NCBI GenBank assembly: GCA_903958915.1
Contig: CAJBVC010000484.1
Coordinates: forward strand, 1-8,430
Length of the DNA: 8,430 nt
Origin: an uncultured beta proteobacterium
GTDB lineage: Bacteria > Pseudomonadota > Gammaproteobacteria > Burkholderiales > Burkholderiaceae_C
Direction: 5' to 3'
Below the pieces are notes generated by a model, which saw only the letters and a list, made by a program, of their open reading frames with translations, had not been told where the DNA came from and did no database searches. A program made the translations under genes and the position numbers. Shown here one piece after another: positions 1-6,196 of the stretch (its first letter is position 1; each line of letters begins with the position of its first letter).

Positions 1-90
1 AGCCTTCTTAGCCGGTGCAGCCTTCTTAGCCGGTGCAGCCTTCTTAGCTGGTGCAGCCTTCTTAGCCGGTGCAGCCTTCTTAGCTGGTGC
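1..90 (-). repeat. Five in-frame 18-bp tandem repeats encoding APAKKA
   Basis: Five consecutive 18-bp units (1-18, 19-36, 37-54, 55-72, 73-90) differ at only one base, the third position of the proline codon (CCG or CCA on the coding strand). Each encodes Ala-Pro-Ala-Lys-Lys-Ala. A sixth, diverged unit at 91-108 marks the transition to the unique N-terminus. The array reaches the left edge and may continue. Because the unit is a multiple of three, gain or loss of copies would change protein length without shifting the frame. Confidence 0.95.
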
Positions 91-162
91 AGCCTTCTTA
101 GCCGCCACTACTTTCTTTGCGGGAGCGGCCTTCTTTGCGGCCGGTTTTTTTGCAGTTGCCAT
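1..162 (-). CDS. Histone H1-like DNA-binding protein (partial, C-terminus beyond left edge)
   Basis: The visible 54 residues are almost only Lys, Ala and Pro. The protein begins MATAKKPAAKKAAPAKKV and then passes into repeated APAKKA units. This is the composition of the bacterial histone H1-like proteins of Burkholderiales and Bordetella, which resemble the basic tail of eukaryotic H1, bind DNA without sequence specificity and are thought to help compact the nucleoid. No globular domain, membrane segment or signal peptide is visible. Two ATG codons stand in tandem (163-165 and 160-162). I chose the inner one because AAGGAG at 169-174 lies 6 nt from it but only 3 nt from the outer one, and because MATAKK is a familiar start for this family. 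The reading frame is still open at position 1, so the full length is unknown. The gene follows nrdB by 167 bp on the same strand. No clear promoter of its own was found. Other Lys/Ala-rich repeat proteins, such as PhaF-like tails, are a less likely alternative. Confidence 0.85.
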   Translation of the reverse strand, partial: MATAKKPAAKKAAPAKKVVAAKKAAPAKKAAPAKKAAPAKKAAPAKKAAPAKKA

Positions 163-168
163 CATTTT

Positions 169-174
169 CTCCTT
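169..174 (-). promoter_or_regulatory. Ribosome binding site deciding the start of the H1-like gene
   Basis: The coding strand reads AAGGAG here, a near-perfect Shine-Dalgarno sequence. It is 3 nt from the first of two tandem ATG codons and 6 nt from the second. The better spacing favours the second ATG at 162. Confidence 0.75.
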
Positions 175-193
175 GATCAATTAACAAAGAGCA

Positions 194-219
194 CTTCTTG
201 CAAGTTGGAGAGCAAGAAG
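194..219 (-). other. Perfect 8-bp stem-loop between nrdB and the H1-like gene
   Basis: CTTCTTGC (194-201) and GCAAGAAG (212-219) form a perfect 8-bp inverted repeat around a 10-nt loop. In the direction of transcription it lies about 113 nt after the nrdB stop and about 31 nt before the chosen H1-like start. The bases that follow (TGCTCTTTGTT) are only mildly T-rich, so it is not a canonical intrinsic terminator. It could be a weak terminator for nrdB or a hairpin in the leader of the H1-like mRNA. A shorter inverted repeat, TGGGAT-CA-ATCCCA, lies beside it at 233-246. Confidence 0.5.
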
Positions 220-332
220 CGATTCATGGTGTTGGGATCAATCCCAGCAGCATGAACTCGGGAACACCCACCCAGCAATGCTGATGTAGCAAGCGATGGA
301 ATGGATGAAATTCTAGAAAACATATTCGCTGA

Positions 333-1463
333 TCAATCCCAGGAAAGAGACCCACCAGACTGGTATTCGATGACGCGGGTTTCAAAGAAGTTGCGTTCCT
401 TCTTCAAGTCAATCATTTCGCTCATCCATGGAAAAGGATTCTCTTCGTTGGGGTACAGCGCATCCAGACCAATCTGGGTGGCCCGGCGGTTCGCGATGTA
501 GCGCAAATACCCCTTGAACATGGAAGCGTTCATTCCCAAAACGCCACGCGGCATGGTGTCTTCTGCGTAACGGTATTCAAGTTCAACGGCTCTTTCAAAC
601 AACTCCCTGATCTCTGCTTTGAATGCAGCAGTCCACAACTGCGGATTTTCAAGCTTCAACTGGTTGATCAAGTCGATGCCAAAGTTGCAATGCATGGACT
701 CGTCACGCAAGATGTATTGGTACTGTTCTGCGGCGCCCGTCATTTTGTTCTGGCGACCCAGGGCAAGAATCTGGGTGAACCCGACGTAAAAGAACAACCC
801 CTCCATGAGGCAGGCAAAAACAATCAGCGACTTCAGCAGGGTTTGATCCGTTTCCAGGGTTCCGGTCTTGAAATTGGGGTCCATGATGGACTCAATAAAC
901 GGAATTAAAAACTGATCTTTGTTCCGGATCGACTCAATTTCGTTGTACGCATTGAATATCTCGCTCTCATCAAGCCCGAGCGACTCCACGATGTACTGAT
1001 AAGCATGCGTGTGTATTGCTTCCTCAAAGGCCTGACGTAACAAAAACTGTCGGCACTCGGGTGCGGTGATGTGCCGATAGGTGCCCAGTACGATGTTGTT
1101 CGCAGCCAGTGAATCGGCAGTAACGAAGAATCCCAAATTGCGTTTGATGATACGACGTTCGTCTTCTGTCAGGCCATTGGGGTCTTTCCACAACGCAATG
1201 TCGCGCGTCATGTTGACTTCCTGAGGCATCCAGTGATTTGCACAGCTGGCCAGATATTTTTCCCATGCCCATTTGTATTTGAACGGGACCAACTGGTTGA
1301 CATCGGTCTCACCATTGATGATGCGCTTGTCTGATGCGCGCATGCGGCGTGGTGCCGCTGACATCAGGGGTGACTTGTCCAACACCACAGACAGTTTTTC
1401 TGTCGGTATGCGCGAGAAATTTGGCAGCGATGTGGGCTTGACTTCTTCGTCCCAGGACAACAT
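333..1463 (-). CDS. nrdB: Class Ia ribonucleotide reductase, beta (radical) subunit NrdB
   Basis: This 376-residue cytoplasmic protein houses the diiron-tyrosyl radical cofactor used by NrdA to reduce ribonucleoside diphosphates. Alignment by eye to E. coli NrdB places all cofactor residues: Asp117 (in TADSL), Glu148 and His151 (in EEAIH), radical Tyr155, Glu221 (in LMEGLFF), and Glu255 and His258 (in RDESMH). The spacing between them matches E. coli exactly. Tyr155 and Asp117 set it apart from the otherwise similar Chlamydia type, which has Phe and Glu at these positions. The C-terminal tail (GGSLSWD) fits the flexible peptide that docks on the large subunit. The length is normal. The ATG start at 1463 gives [10 protein letters not shown], a plausible family N-terminus, preceded by a weak GGA at 1471-1473. 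It lies 119 bp downstream of nrdA on the same strand with no obvious terminator or promoter between, so it is probably co-transcribed with nrdA. Confidence 0.97.
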   Translation of the reverse strand: MLSWDEEVKPTSLPNFSRIPTEKLSVVLDKSPLMSAAPRRMRASDKRIINGETDVNQLVPFKYKWAWEKYLASCANHWMPQEVNMTRDIALWKDPNGLTEDERRIIKRNLGFFVTADSLAANNIVLGTYRHITAPECRQFLLRQAFEEAIHTHAYQYIVESLGLDESEIFNAYNEIESIRNKDQFLIPFIESIMDPNFKTGTLETDQTLLKSLIVFACLMEGLFFYVGFTQILALGRQNKMTGAAEQYQYILRDESMHCNFGIDLINQLKLENPQLWTAAFKAEIRELFERAVELEYRYAEDTMPRGVLGMNASMFKGYLRYIANRRATQIGLDALYPNEENPFPWMSEMIDLKKERNFFETRVIEYQSGGSLSWD

Positions 1464-1582
1464 AGGGGTTTCCGATCAGTGGATTATGGGAGCAGCGAAA
1501 TGAAATGAAAAGCAATCCTGCACTGCGCGGTCACGATGTGTTGTTCCATAGCATCGCGCCACGCTGCAAGTGACGGTTGTGA

Positions 1583-4507
1583 TCACTGGCAGGACTCGCA
1601 GGTGGGGTCGTCGACACCGCAGAACTTGATGTCTGTTGCAGCAATGCCTGCAAGTTCGATCTGTGTCTGTGCCGCCTTCGCGGCAGCTTCGAGCGCGCTG
1701 GAGGTGCGCACGGATCCAGGCCCATCATTACCAGAAGAGACGGCGTTGAGTCTCCCCGCTGTAACGGTCGATTTCTCGGCGTGGGTAGCCGACATGGTGC
1801 GCAGGTAGTATGTGGTTTTCAAACCCCGCAACCATGCCAACTTATAGGTTTCGTCCAGCTTCTTTCCCGATGCGCCAGCCATGTAGATATTGAGCGACTG
1901 CGCCTGATCGATCCACTTCTGGCGACGCGCTGCGGCCTCCACAAGCCATTGCGTTTCGACTTCGAATGCTGTGGCGTACAACTGCTTCACCTCGTTTGGC
2001 ACGCGATCAATCGGGCTAAGTGAACCATCGAAGTGCTTCAGGTCCATTACCATCACGTCATCCCAGAGTCCCAATGCCTTCAGATCGCGCACCAGATAGC
2101 TGTTGATCACCGTGAATTCGCCGGAAAGATTGGACTTGACGGAAAGGTTTCCAAAGCTTGGCTCGATGGAGGCGTCCACGCCAATGATGTTGGAGATAGT
2201 CGCGGTGGGTGCAATTGCGACACAGTTGGAGTTGCGCATGCCGTCGCTGGCAATCTTCTTGCGCAGCGCGTCCCAGTCCATGCTAGAGGTACGGTCCACC
2301 TCCACAAAACCCCCGCGTTCCACACAAAGGAGTTCCAGCGTATCCAAGGGCAGAACTCCCTGCTCCCATAGGGAGCCCTTGTAGCTGGAGTACCTGCCCC
2401 GTTCCTTGGCAAGATCACTCGACGCCCAGTACGCAAAATAGCTGACCGCCTCCATCGACTGGTCCGCAAAGGTGACGGCTGCGTCGCTGGCGTACGGAAT
2501 ACGAAGTTCGTACAGACTGTCCTGAAAAGCCATGACACCCAGGCCCACGGGTCGGTGCCGCATGTTGGAATCGCGAGCCTTCTTCACGGCGTAGTAATTG
2601 ATATCGATGACGTTGTCGAGCATGCGCATCGCGGTCGCCACCGTTTTCTTCAGCTTATCGTGGTCGATGCCGCCATTCTTCAGATGCTGCTTGAGGTTCA
2701 CAGAGCCTAGATTGCACACTGCGGTTTCAGTATCGGACGTGTTCAATGTAATTTCTGTACACAGATTCGATGAATGAACCACGCCCACATGCTGCTGGGG
2801 CGAGCGCACATTGCATGCGTCCTTGAAGGTAATCCAGGGGTGACCTGTCTCAAACAGCATCGTCAGCATCTTGCGCCACAGGTCACTGGCTTGCACCGTC
2901 CGAGAGGGGGTAATTTCACCGCGCGCCGCGCGTTCTTCGTAGGCGACATAAGCGCGTTCAAAATTGACACCAAATTTGTCGTGCAGGTCGGGCACACTGG
3001 AAGGTGAGAACAGCGTCCACGTTCCCTTTTCCATGACACGTCGCATGAAAAGATCCGGAACCCAGTTTGCGGTGTTCATGTCGTGCGTGCGCCGACGATC
3101 GTCGCCGGTGTTCTTGCGAAGTTCCAGGAATTCCTCGATGTCAAGGTGCCAGGTTTCCAGATAAGTACAGACAGCCCCTTTGCGCTTGCCGCCCTGATTG
3201 ACGGCTACCGCAGTATCGTTAACCACCTTCAGGAAAGGCACGACCCCCGGAGATTCGCCATTGGTGCCTTTGATGTGCGAGCCCAATGCGCGCACCCGCG
3301 TCCAGTCGTTACCCAATCCTCCTGCGTACTTGGAGAGCAGTGCATTTTCCTTGATGGACTCGTAGATGCCATCCAGATCGTCCGGCACCGTGGTGAGGTA
3401 GCAGGATGAGAGCTGCGAGCGCAATGTCCCGCTATTGAACAGCGTTGGTGTACTGGACATGAAGTCGAATCGGGAGAGCACCTCATAGAACTCGATCGCG
3501 CGTGCTTCACGGTCAATTTCGTTGAGGGACAGGCCCATCGCCACACGCATGAAGAACGCCTGGGGTAATTCGATCCTGATTTTTCCCTGATGGAGAAAGT
3601 AACGGTCGTACAGTGTCTGCAATCCAAGATAGTCAAAATTCAAGTCACGTTCCGAATGCAGGGCTGCAGCCAACCGGTGCAGGTCAAACTGCAGAAGTCG
3701 TTCGTCAAGCAACTCAGCGCCAACCCCTCTCCTGATAAACCCGGGAAAGTAGTCAACGTAAGCTTGCGACATATCGGCGGGCGAAACATCGCGCTCCAGC
3801 ACTTCGCGCGCAATCGTGTGAAACAGGAGTCGAGCGGTTGCGAAGGTGTAATCCGGGTCCTTTTCGATCAGCGTCCTGGCTGCCAAAATGGATGCTTTGT
3901 AGACTTCATCCATGGGCACGCCGTCGTACAAGTTGCGCATGGTCTCGGCCAGAATGGGTTCGGGTTGCACATCTGCGCCAAGTCCTTCGCAGGCGCTCGA
4001 AATCAGGAGTTGAAGGTATTTCGTATCGAGCGCAATGCGCTGCCCTCCTTCCAGTACATGCAGCTGTACAGGTGCCGGTGCCGCGCTAGCCATGACCTTG
4101 GTGCGTTCCTGCGTGCGGCGTTCACGGTACAAAACGTAGGCACGAGCGATTTCGTGGTGGCCCCCGCGCATCAAACCCAATTCGACCTGATCCTGAACAT
4201 CTTCAATATGAAAAGTGCCACCTGCGGGGCGTGAACGCATCAATGCCCGAAGTACCAACTGCGTCAGTTCCTCAACGGTTTCACGGACACTGGCCGAGGC
4301 GGCGCCCTGTGTTCCGTGGACCGCCAGAAAAGCCTTCATCATCGCAACGGCGATCTTGTTTGGCTCAAACGGAACGACGGCTCCATTGCGGCGAATCAGA
4401 TGGTAATTTGCCAGCAAGGGGTTGCTGACATGTGCCGCGTCTGATGTGGCGGCAGGCCCCAAATTTGCTTTCAAGGTAGGGGTTGGTGGGTTGGCGACAG
4501 AATGCAT
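1583..4507 (-). CDS. nrdA: Class Ia ribonucleotide reductase, alpha (catalytic) subunit NrdA
   Basis: This 974-residue cytoplasmic enzyme reduces NDPs to dNDPs using the radical supplied by NrdB. An N-terminal ATP cone (about 35-130) begins LIRRNGAVVPFEPNKI, which fits the cone consensus. A second cone-like segment (about 147-238) lacks the basic RRxG and FxxxKI signature, resembling the double-cone NrdA of Pseudomonas aeruginosa. The catalytic barrel follows, with redox Cys369 (LSSC) paired with Cys598 (AVCNLGSVNL), thiyl Cys583 flanked by Asn581 and Glu585 (NLCTE), and radical-path Tyr900-Tyr901 (TYYLRT). The C-terminal tail ends in Cys970-x-x-Cys973, the pair re-reduced by thioredoxin or glutaredoxin. 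The segment GGKRKGAVC (439-447) probably corresponds to the substrate-specificity loop. The start at 4507 is supported by GAGG 5 nt upstream (4513-4516). It is led by its own promoter with two NrdR-type boxes, and nrdB follows. No insertions, intein or frameshift are seen. Confidence 0.97.
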   Translation of the reverse strand: MHSVANPPTPTLKANLGPAATSDAAHVSNPLLANYHLIRRNGAVVPFEPNKIAVAMMKAFLAVHGTQGAASASVRETVEELTQLVLRALMRSRPAGGTFHIEDVQDQVELGLMRGGHHEIARAYVLYRERRTQERTKVMASAAPAPVQLHVLEGGQRIALDTKYLQLLISSACEGLGADVQPEPILAETMRNLYDGVPMDEVYKASILAARTLIEKDPDYTFATARLLFHTIAREVLERDVSPADMSQAYVDYFPGFIRRGVGAELLDERLLQFDLHRLAAALHSERDLNFDYLGLQTLYDRYFLHQGKIRIELPQAFFMRVAMGLSLNEIDREARAIEFYEVLSRFDFMSSTPTLFNSGTLRSQLSSCYLTTVPDDLDGIYESIKENALLSKYAGGLGNDWTRVRALGSHIKGTNGESPGVVPFLKVVNDTAVAVNQGGKRKGAVCTYLETWHLDIEEFLELRKNTGDDRRRTHDMNTANWVPDLFMRRVMEKGTWTLFSPSSVPDLHDKFGVNFERAYVAYEERAARGEITPSRTVQASDLWRKMLTMLFETGHPWITFKDACNVRSPQQHVGVVHSSNLCTEITLNTSDTETAVCNLGSVNLKQHLKNGGIDHDKLKKTVATAMRMLDNVIDINYYAVKKARDSNMRHRPVGLGVMAFQDSLYELRIPYASDAAVTFADQSMEAVSYFAYWASSDLAKERGRYSSYKGSLWEQGVLPLDTLELLCVERGGFVEVDRTSSMDWDALRKKIASDGMRNSNCVAIAPTATISNIIGVDASIEPSFGNLSVKSNLSGEFTVINSYLVRDLKALGLWDDVMVMDLKHFDGSLSPIDRVPNEVKQLYATAFEVETQWLVEAAARRQKWIDQAQSLNIYMAGASGKKLDETYKLAWLRGLKTTYYLRTMSATHAEKSTVTAGRLNAVSSGNDGPGSVRTSSALEAAAKAAQTQIELAGIAATDIKFCGVDDPTCESCQ

Positions 4508-4512
4508 TCGAA

Positions 4513-4516
4513 CCTC
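4513..4516 (-). promoter_or_regulatory. Ribosome binding site of nrdA
   Basis: The coding strand reads GAGG, followed by five bases and ATG. This supports the nrdA start at 4507. Confidence 0.65.
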
Positions 4517-4601
4517 GAATAATGCGGTTTGCAGGTTGTTAATCTGGGGAGAGCCGCTGCCTTGCAGGTATAGTTAATTGTACAGTCGGCGATAGCAGCA
4601 C

Positions 4602-4617
4602 ACACTATATATGGTGT
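4602..4617 (-). promoter_or_regulatory. NrdR box 1, overlapping the nrdA -10
   Basis: On the coding strand this reads ACACCATATATAGTGT. It matches the NrdR-box consensus acaCwAtATaTwGtgt at 15 of 16 positions and is a palindrome with one mismatch. The symmetry extends to 22 bp (4599-4620). NrdR is a zinc-ribbon/ATP-cone repressor that senses dATP and ATP and binds paired boxes in front of nrd operons. The site covers the predicted -10, so binding should block RNA polymerase. No nrdR gene lies in the window. Confidence 0.88.
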
Positions 4618-4632
4618 GTGAAGAGGTTGCAA
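4604..4632 (-). promoter_or_regulatory. Sigma-70-type promoter of nrdAB
   Basis: Reading toward nrdA, TTGCAA (4627-4632) serves as -35 and TATAGT (4604-4609) as -10, separated by 17 bp. The -10 matches TATAAT at five of six bases and the -35 matches TTGACA at four of six. The predicted transcript starts near 4597, giving a leader of about 90 nt before the nrdA ATG. The position of this promoter relative to the two NrdR boxes supports the assignment. Confidence 0.7.
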
Positions 4633-4633
4633 G

Positions 4634-4649
4634 CCACTACAGGTAGTGT
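4634..4649 (-). promoter_or_regulatory. NrdR box 2, just upstream of the nrdA -35
   Basis: The coding strand reads ACACTACCTGTAGTGG. It matches the NrdR consensus at 12 of 16 positions, including both conserved CwA and TwG cores, and contains the perfect inverted repeat CACTAC-AG-GTAGTG (plus strand, 4635-4648). Its centre is 32 bp from that of box 1, about three helical turns, the usual arrangement of paired NrdR boxes that lets the oligomer contact one face of the DNA. Confidence 0.8.
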
Positions 4650-4723
4650 GTCTAAGTTTTTTTGATGATTCGCCGAAGAACCTGTCAACGGGTCGATCAG
4701 CGATCCGCTTGATACCGAGGTTC

Positions 4724-6196
4724 TCAGGTCATGTCTGGGTCGTCGCGGGTGCTGGGTGCATCAATTTTCAGGCGGGCTATGCGGTAGCGTATTTGACGCA
4801 AACTGAGTCCGAGCAGGTTGGCTGCCAGAGTTCGATTGAACCCCGTCGCCCGCAGCGCACGTATCAGAATGTCGCGTTCCTCGGCATCCAGGTGATTTTG
4901 CAAATCACCTGGCAGCTTGGTTTCTGCCAGCAGCGCGGTGCTGACCGGGTTCTGCGTCTGGACTTGCACAGCCGAAGGGCTGGCAATGTGCAGAGCCTCG
5001 TCCAGATTGAGCTCGGTTCCTTCGCCAAGTGCGACGGCGCGGTGCAATAGGTTCTCCAGCTCCCGTACATTTCCAAGCAAATGGAGCATGGAAAGCTGCG
5101 AAATAGCCTGGGCTGACATGGATGGGGCTGTGCAGTGGGCCTCCGCCGCAATCTTCCTGAGCAGTGCATTGCACAGAACGGGCAGATCCTCCAATCGCTC
5201 TCTCAAAGGGGGAATGAAAATGTCGATGACATTCAAGCGATAGAAAAGATCCTGCCGAAACCGCCCCGCGACAATCTCTTCGGCCAAGTCTTTATGGGTT
5301 GCGCTGATGATGCGCACATCGACCTGTTCTTCCACGTTGGATCCAATCGCTCGTACGCATCGCTCCTGAATGGCGCGCAAGAGCTTGGATTGCATGGCCA
5401 ATGGCAGGTCCCCAATTTCGTCCAGAAAGAGCGTTCCCCCTTTTGCAGCCTGGAAAAATCCATCCCGATCATGCGTTGAGCCGGTGTAGGCGCCTTTGCG
5501 GGCGCCAAAGAACTCTGCCTCAAGCAAGTTGTCAGGGATGGCACTGCAATTGACCGCAACCAATGGCCCGGCAAACCGGTGGCTGTTGGCGTGCAAGGCG
5601 CGAGCAACCAGTTCTTTGCCAGTGCCTGATTCTCCTCGCACTAGCACGGGAGCCATACTCCGCGAAACCTTGAGAATGCGCTCTTTCACGCTGCGCATGA
5701 CGTCAGATTCGCCAACCAGGTGTTCGAGCGCAATGACTCCGGCGTTTGAATGCTCAAGACCGCGTGAAGGATGAGCTGCCGGCGACGTCCGAACGACGCT
5801 GCCCGCTGCGAGAGTGTCTTGCACGGCAGAAGCTATGACGGATCGGAACTGCTTCAAATCCACTGGTTTTGTCAGGTAGTCAAAGGCGCCAGCCTTGAGG
5901 GATTCAACGGCATTTTCGGCAGATCCGTGGGCGGTAATGACGACACAGCGTTCCGGTCTCTGAGCCAGCTTCAGGTACACCAATAGTTCAATACCCAAAC
6001 CATCGGGTAAACGCATATCGGTAATCACTACCGAGAAGCGGCGCTGTTCCAACAGTGCTTGCGCATCCGCAACGCTGCCCGCCGTTTCGACGCGGTAGCC
6101 CTCCCGCAGCAAAGTCAACTCGTACAACGTGCGTAGATCTGGTTCGTCATCAATCACCAGAATACCCGAATCATGGGGTTGTACGGCATTGGTCAT
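4724..6196 (-). CDS. pilR: Type IV pilus response regulator PilR (NtrC family, sigma-54 activator)
   Basis: This 490-residue activator has three parts. The receiver domain (about 11-125) has acidic Asp16-Asp17, phospho-acceptor Asp60, Thr88 and Lys110. The AAA+ domain (about 158-395) has Walker A GESGTGKE (188-195), the sigma-54 contact loop GAYTGS (235-240), Walker B LFLDE (256-260) and conserved arginines in FRQDLFYR (313-320). A Fis-type helix-turn-helix (about 436-478) ends LGLSLRQIRYRIARLKI, a close PilR signature. Phosphorylated by PilS, it should drive sigma-54 transcription of the pilin gene, which is not in this window. Two motifs deviate: GAYTGS replaces GAFTGA, and LLGNVREL (373-380) replaces the usual WPGNVREL or FPGNVREL. 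The ATG overlaps the pilS stop by 4 bases (ATGA) and has only a weak ribosome site, implying translational coupling. No strong terminator is visible between its stop and the nrdA promoter. Confidence 0.93.
   Translation of the reverse strand: MTNAVQPHDSGILVIDDEPDLRTLYELTLLREGYRVETAGSVADAQALLEQRRFSVVITDMRLPDGLGIELLVYLKLAQRPERCVVITAHGSAENAVESLKAGAFDYLTKPVDLKQFRSVIASAVQDTLAAGSVVRTSPAAHPSRGLEHSNAGVIALEHLVGESDVMRSVKERILKVSRSMAPVLVRGESGTGKELVARALHANSHRFAGPLVAVNCSAIPDNLLEAEFFGARKGAYTGSTHDRDGFFQAAKGGTLFLDEIGDLPLAMQSKLLRAIQERCVRAIGSNVEEQVDVRIISATHKDLAEEIVAGRFRQDLFYRLNVIDIFIPPLRERLEDLPVLCNALLRKIAAEAHCTAPSMSAQAISQLSMLHLLGNVRELENLLHRAVALGEGTELNLDEALHIASPSAVQVQTQNPVSTALLAETKLPGDLQNHLDAEERDILIRALRATGFNRTLAANLLGLSLRQIRYRIARLKIDAPSTRDDPDMT

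Noticed and set aside
1..108. Short regular repeats that could suggest a CRISPR array
   Set aside because: The 18-bp units are directly adjacent with no spacers, and they translate in frame as a Lys/Ala/Pro tail of an H1-like protein.
174..332. A promoter for the H1-like gene
   Set aside because: Several TTGCTG, TTGCAA or TTGATC hexamers occur, but none has a credible -10 at 16-18 bp.
301..501. A 66-codon plus-strand frame starting in the nrdB-H1 gap
   Set aside because: Most of it is antisense to the 3' end of nrdB, it lacks a good ribosome site and it resembles no protein I know.
1464..1582. The 119-bp nrdA-nrdB gap as a site for a terminator, promoter or small gene
   Set aside because: Only a 5-bp stem (CGATG/CATCG) and a weak ribosome site were found, with no convincing -35/-10 pair and no T-run hairpin.
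3590..4234. A 214-codon open frame on the plus strand opposite nrdA
   Set aside because: It lies wholly antisense to a firmly identified enzyme, has no recognisable domain and is explained by codon bias of the real gene. The same holds for plus-strand frames at 6532-7008 and 7045-7524 opposite pilS.
4635..4663. Hairpin CACTAC-AG-GTAGTG followed by T7 on the plus strand, like an intrinsic terminator
   Set aside because: The T run starts 8 nt after the stem, the loop is only 2 nt, no plus-strand gene precedes it, and the palindrome is better explained as the second NrdR box.
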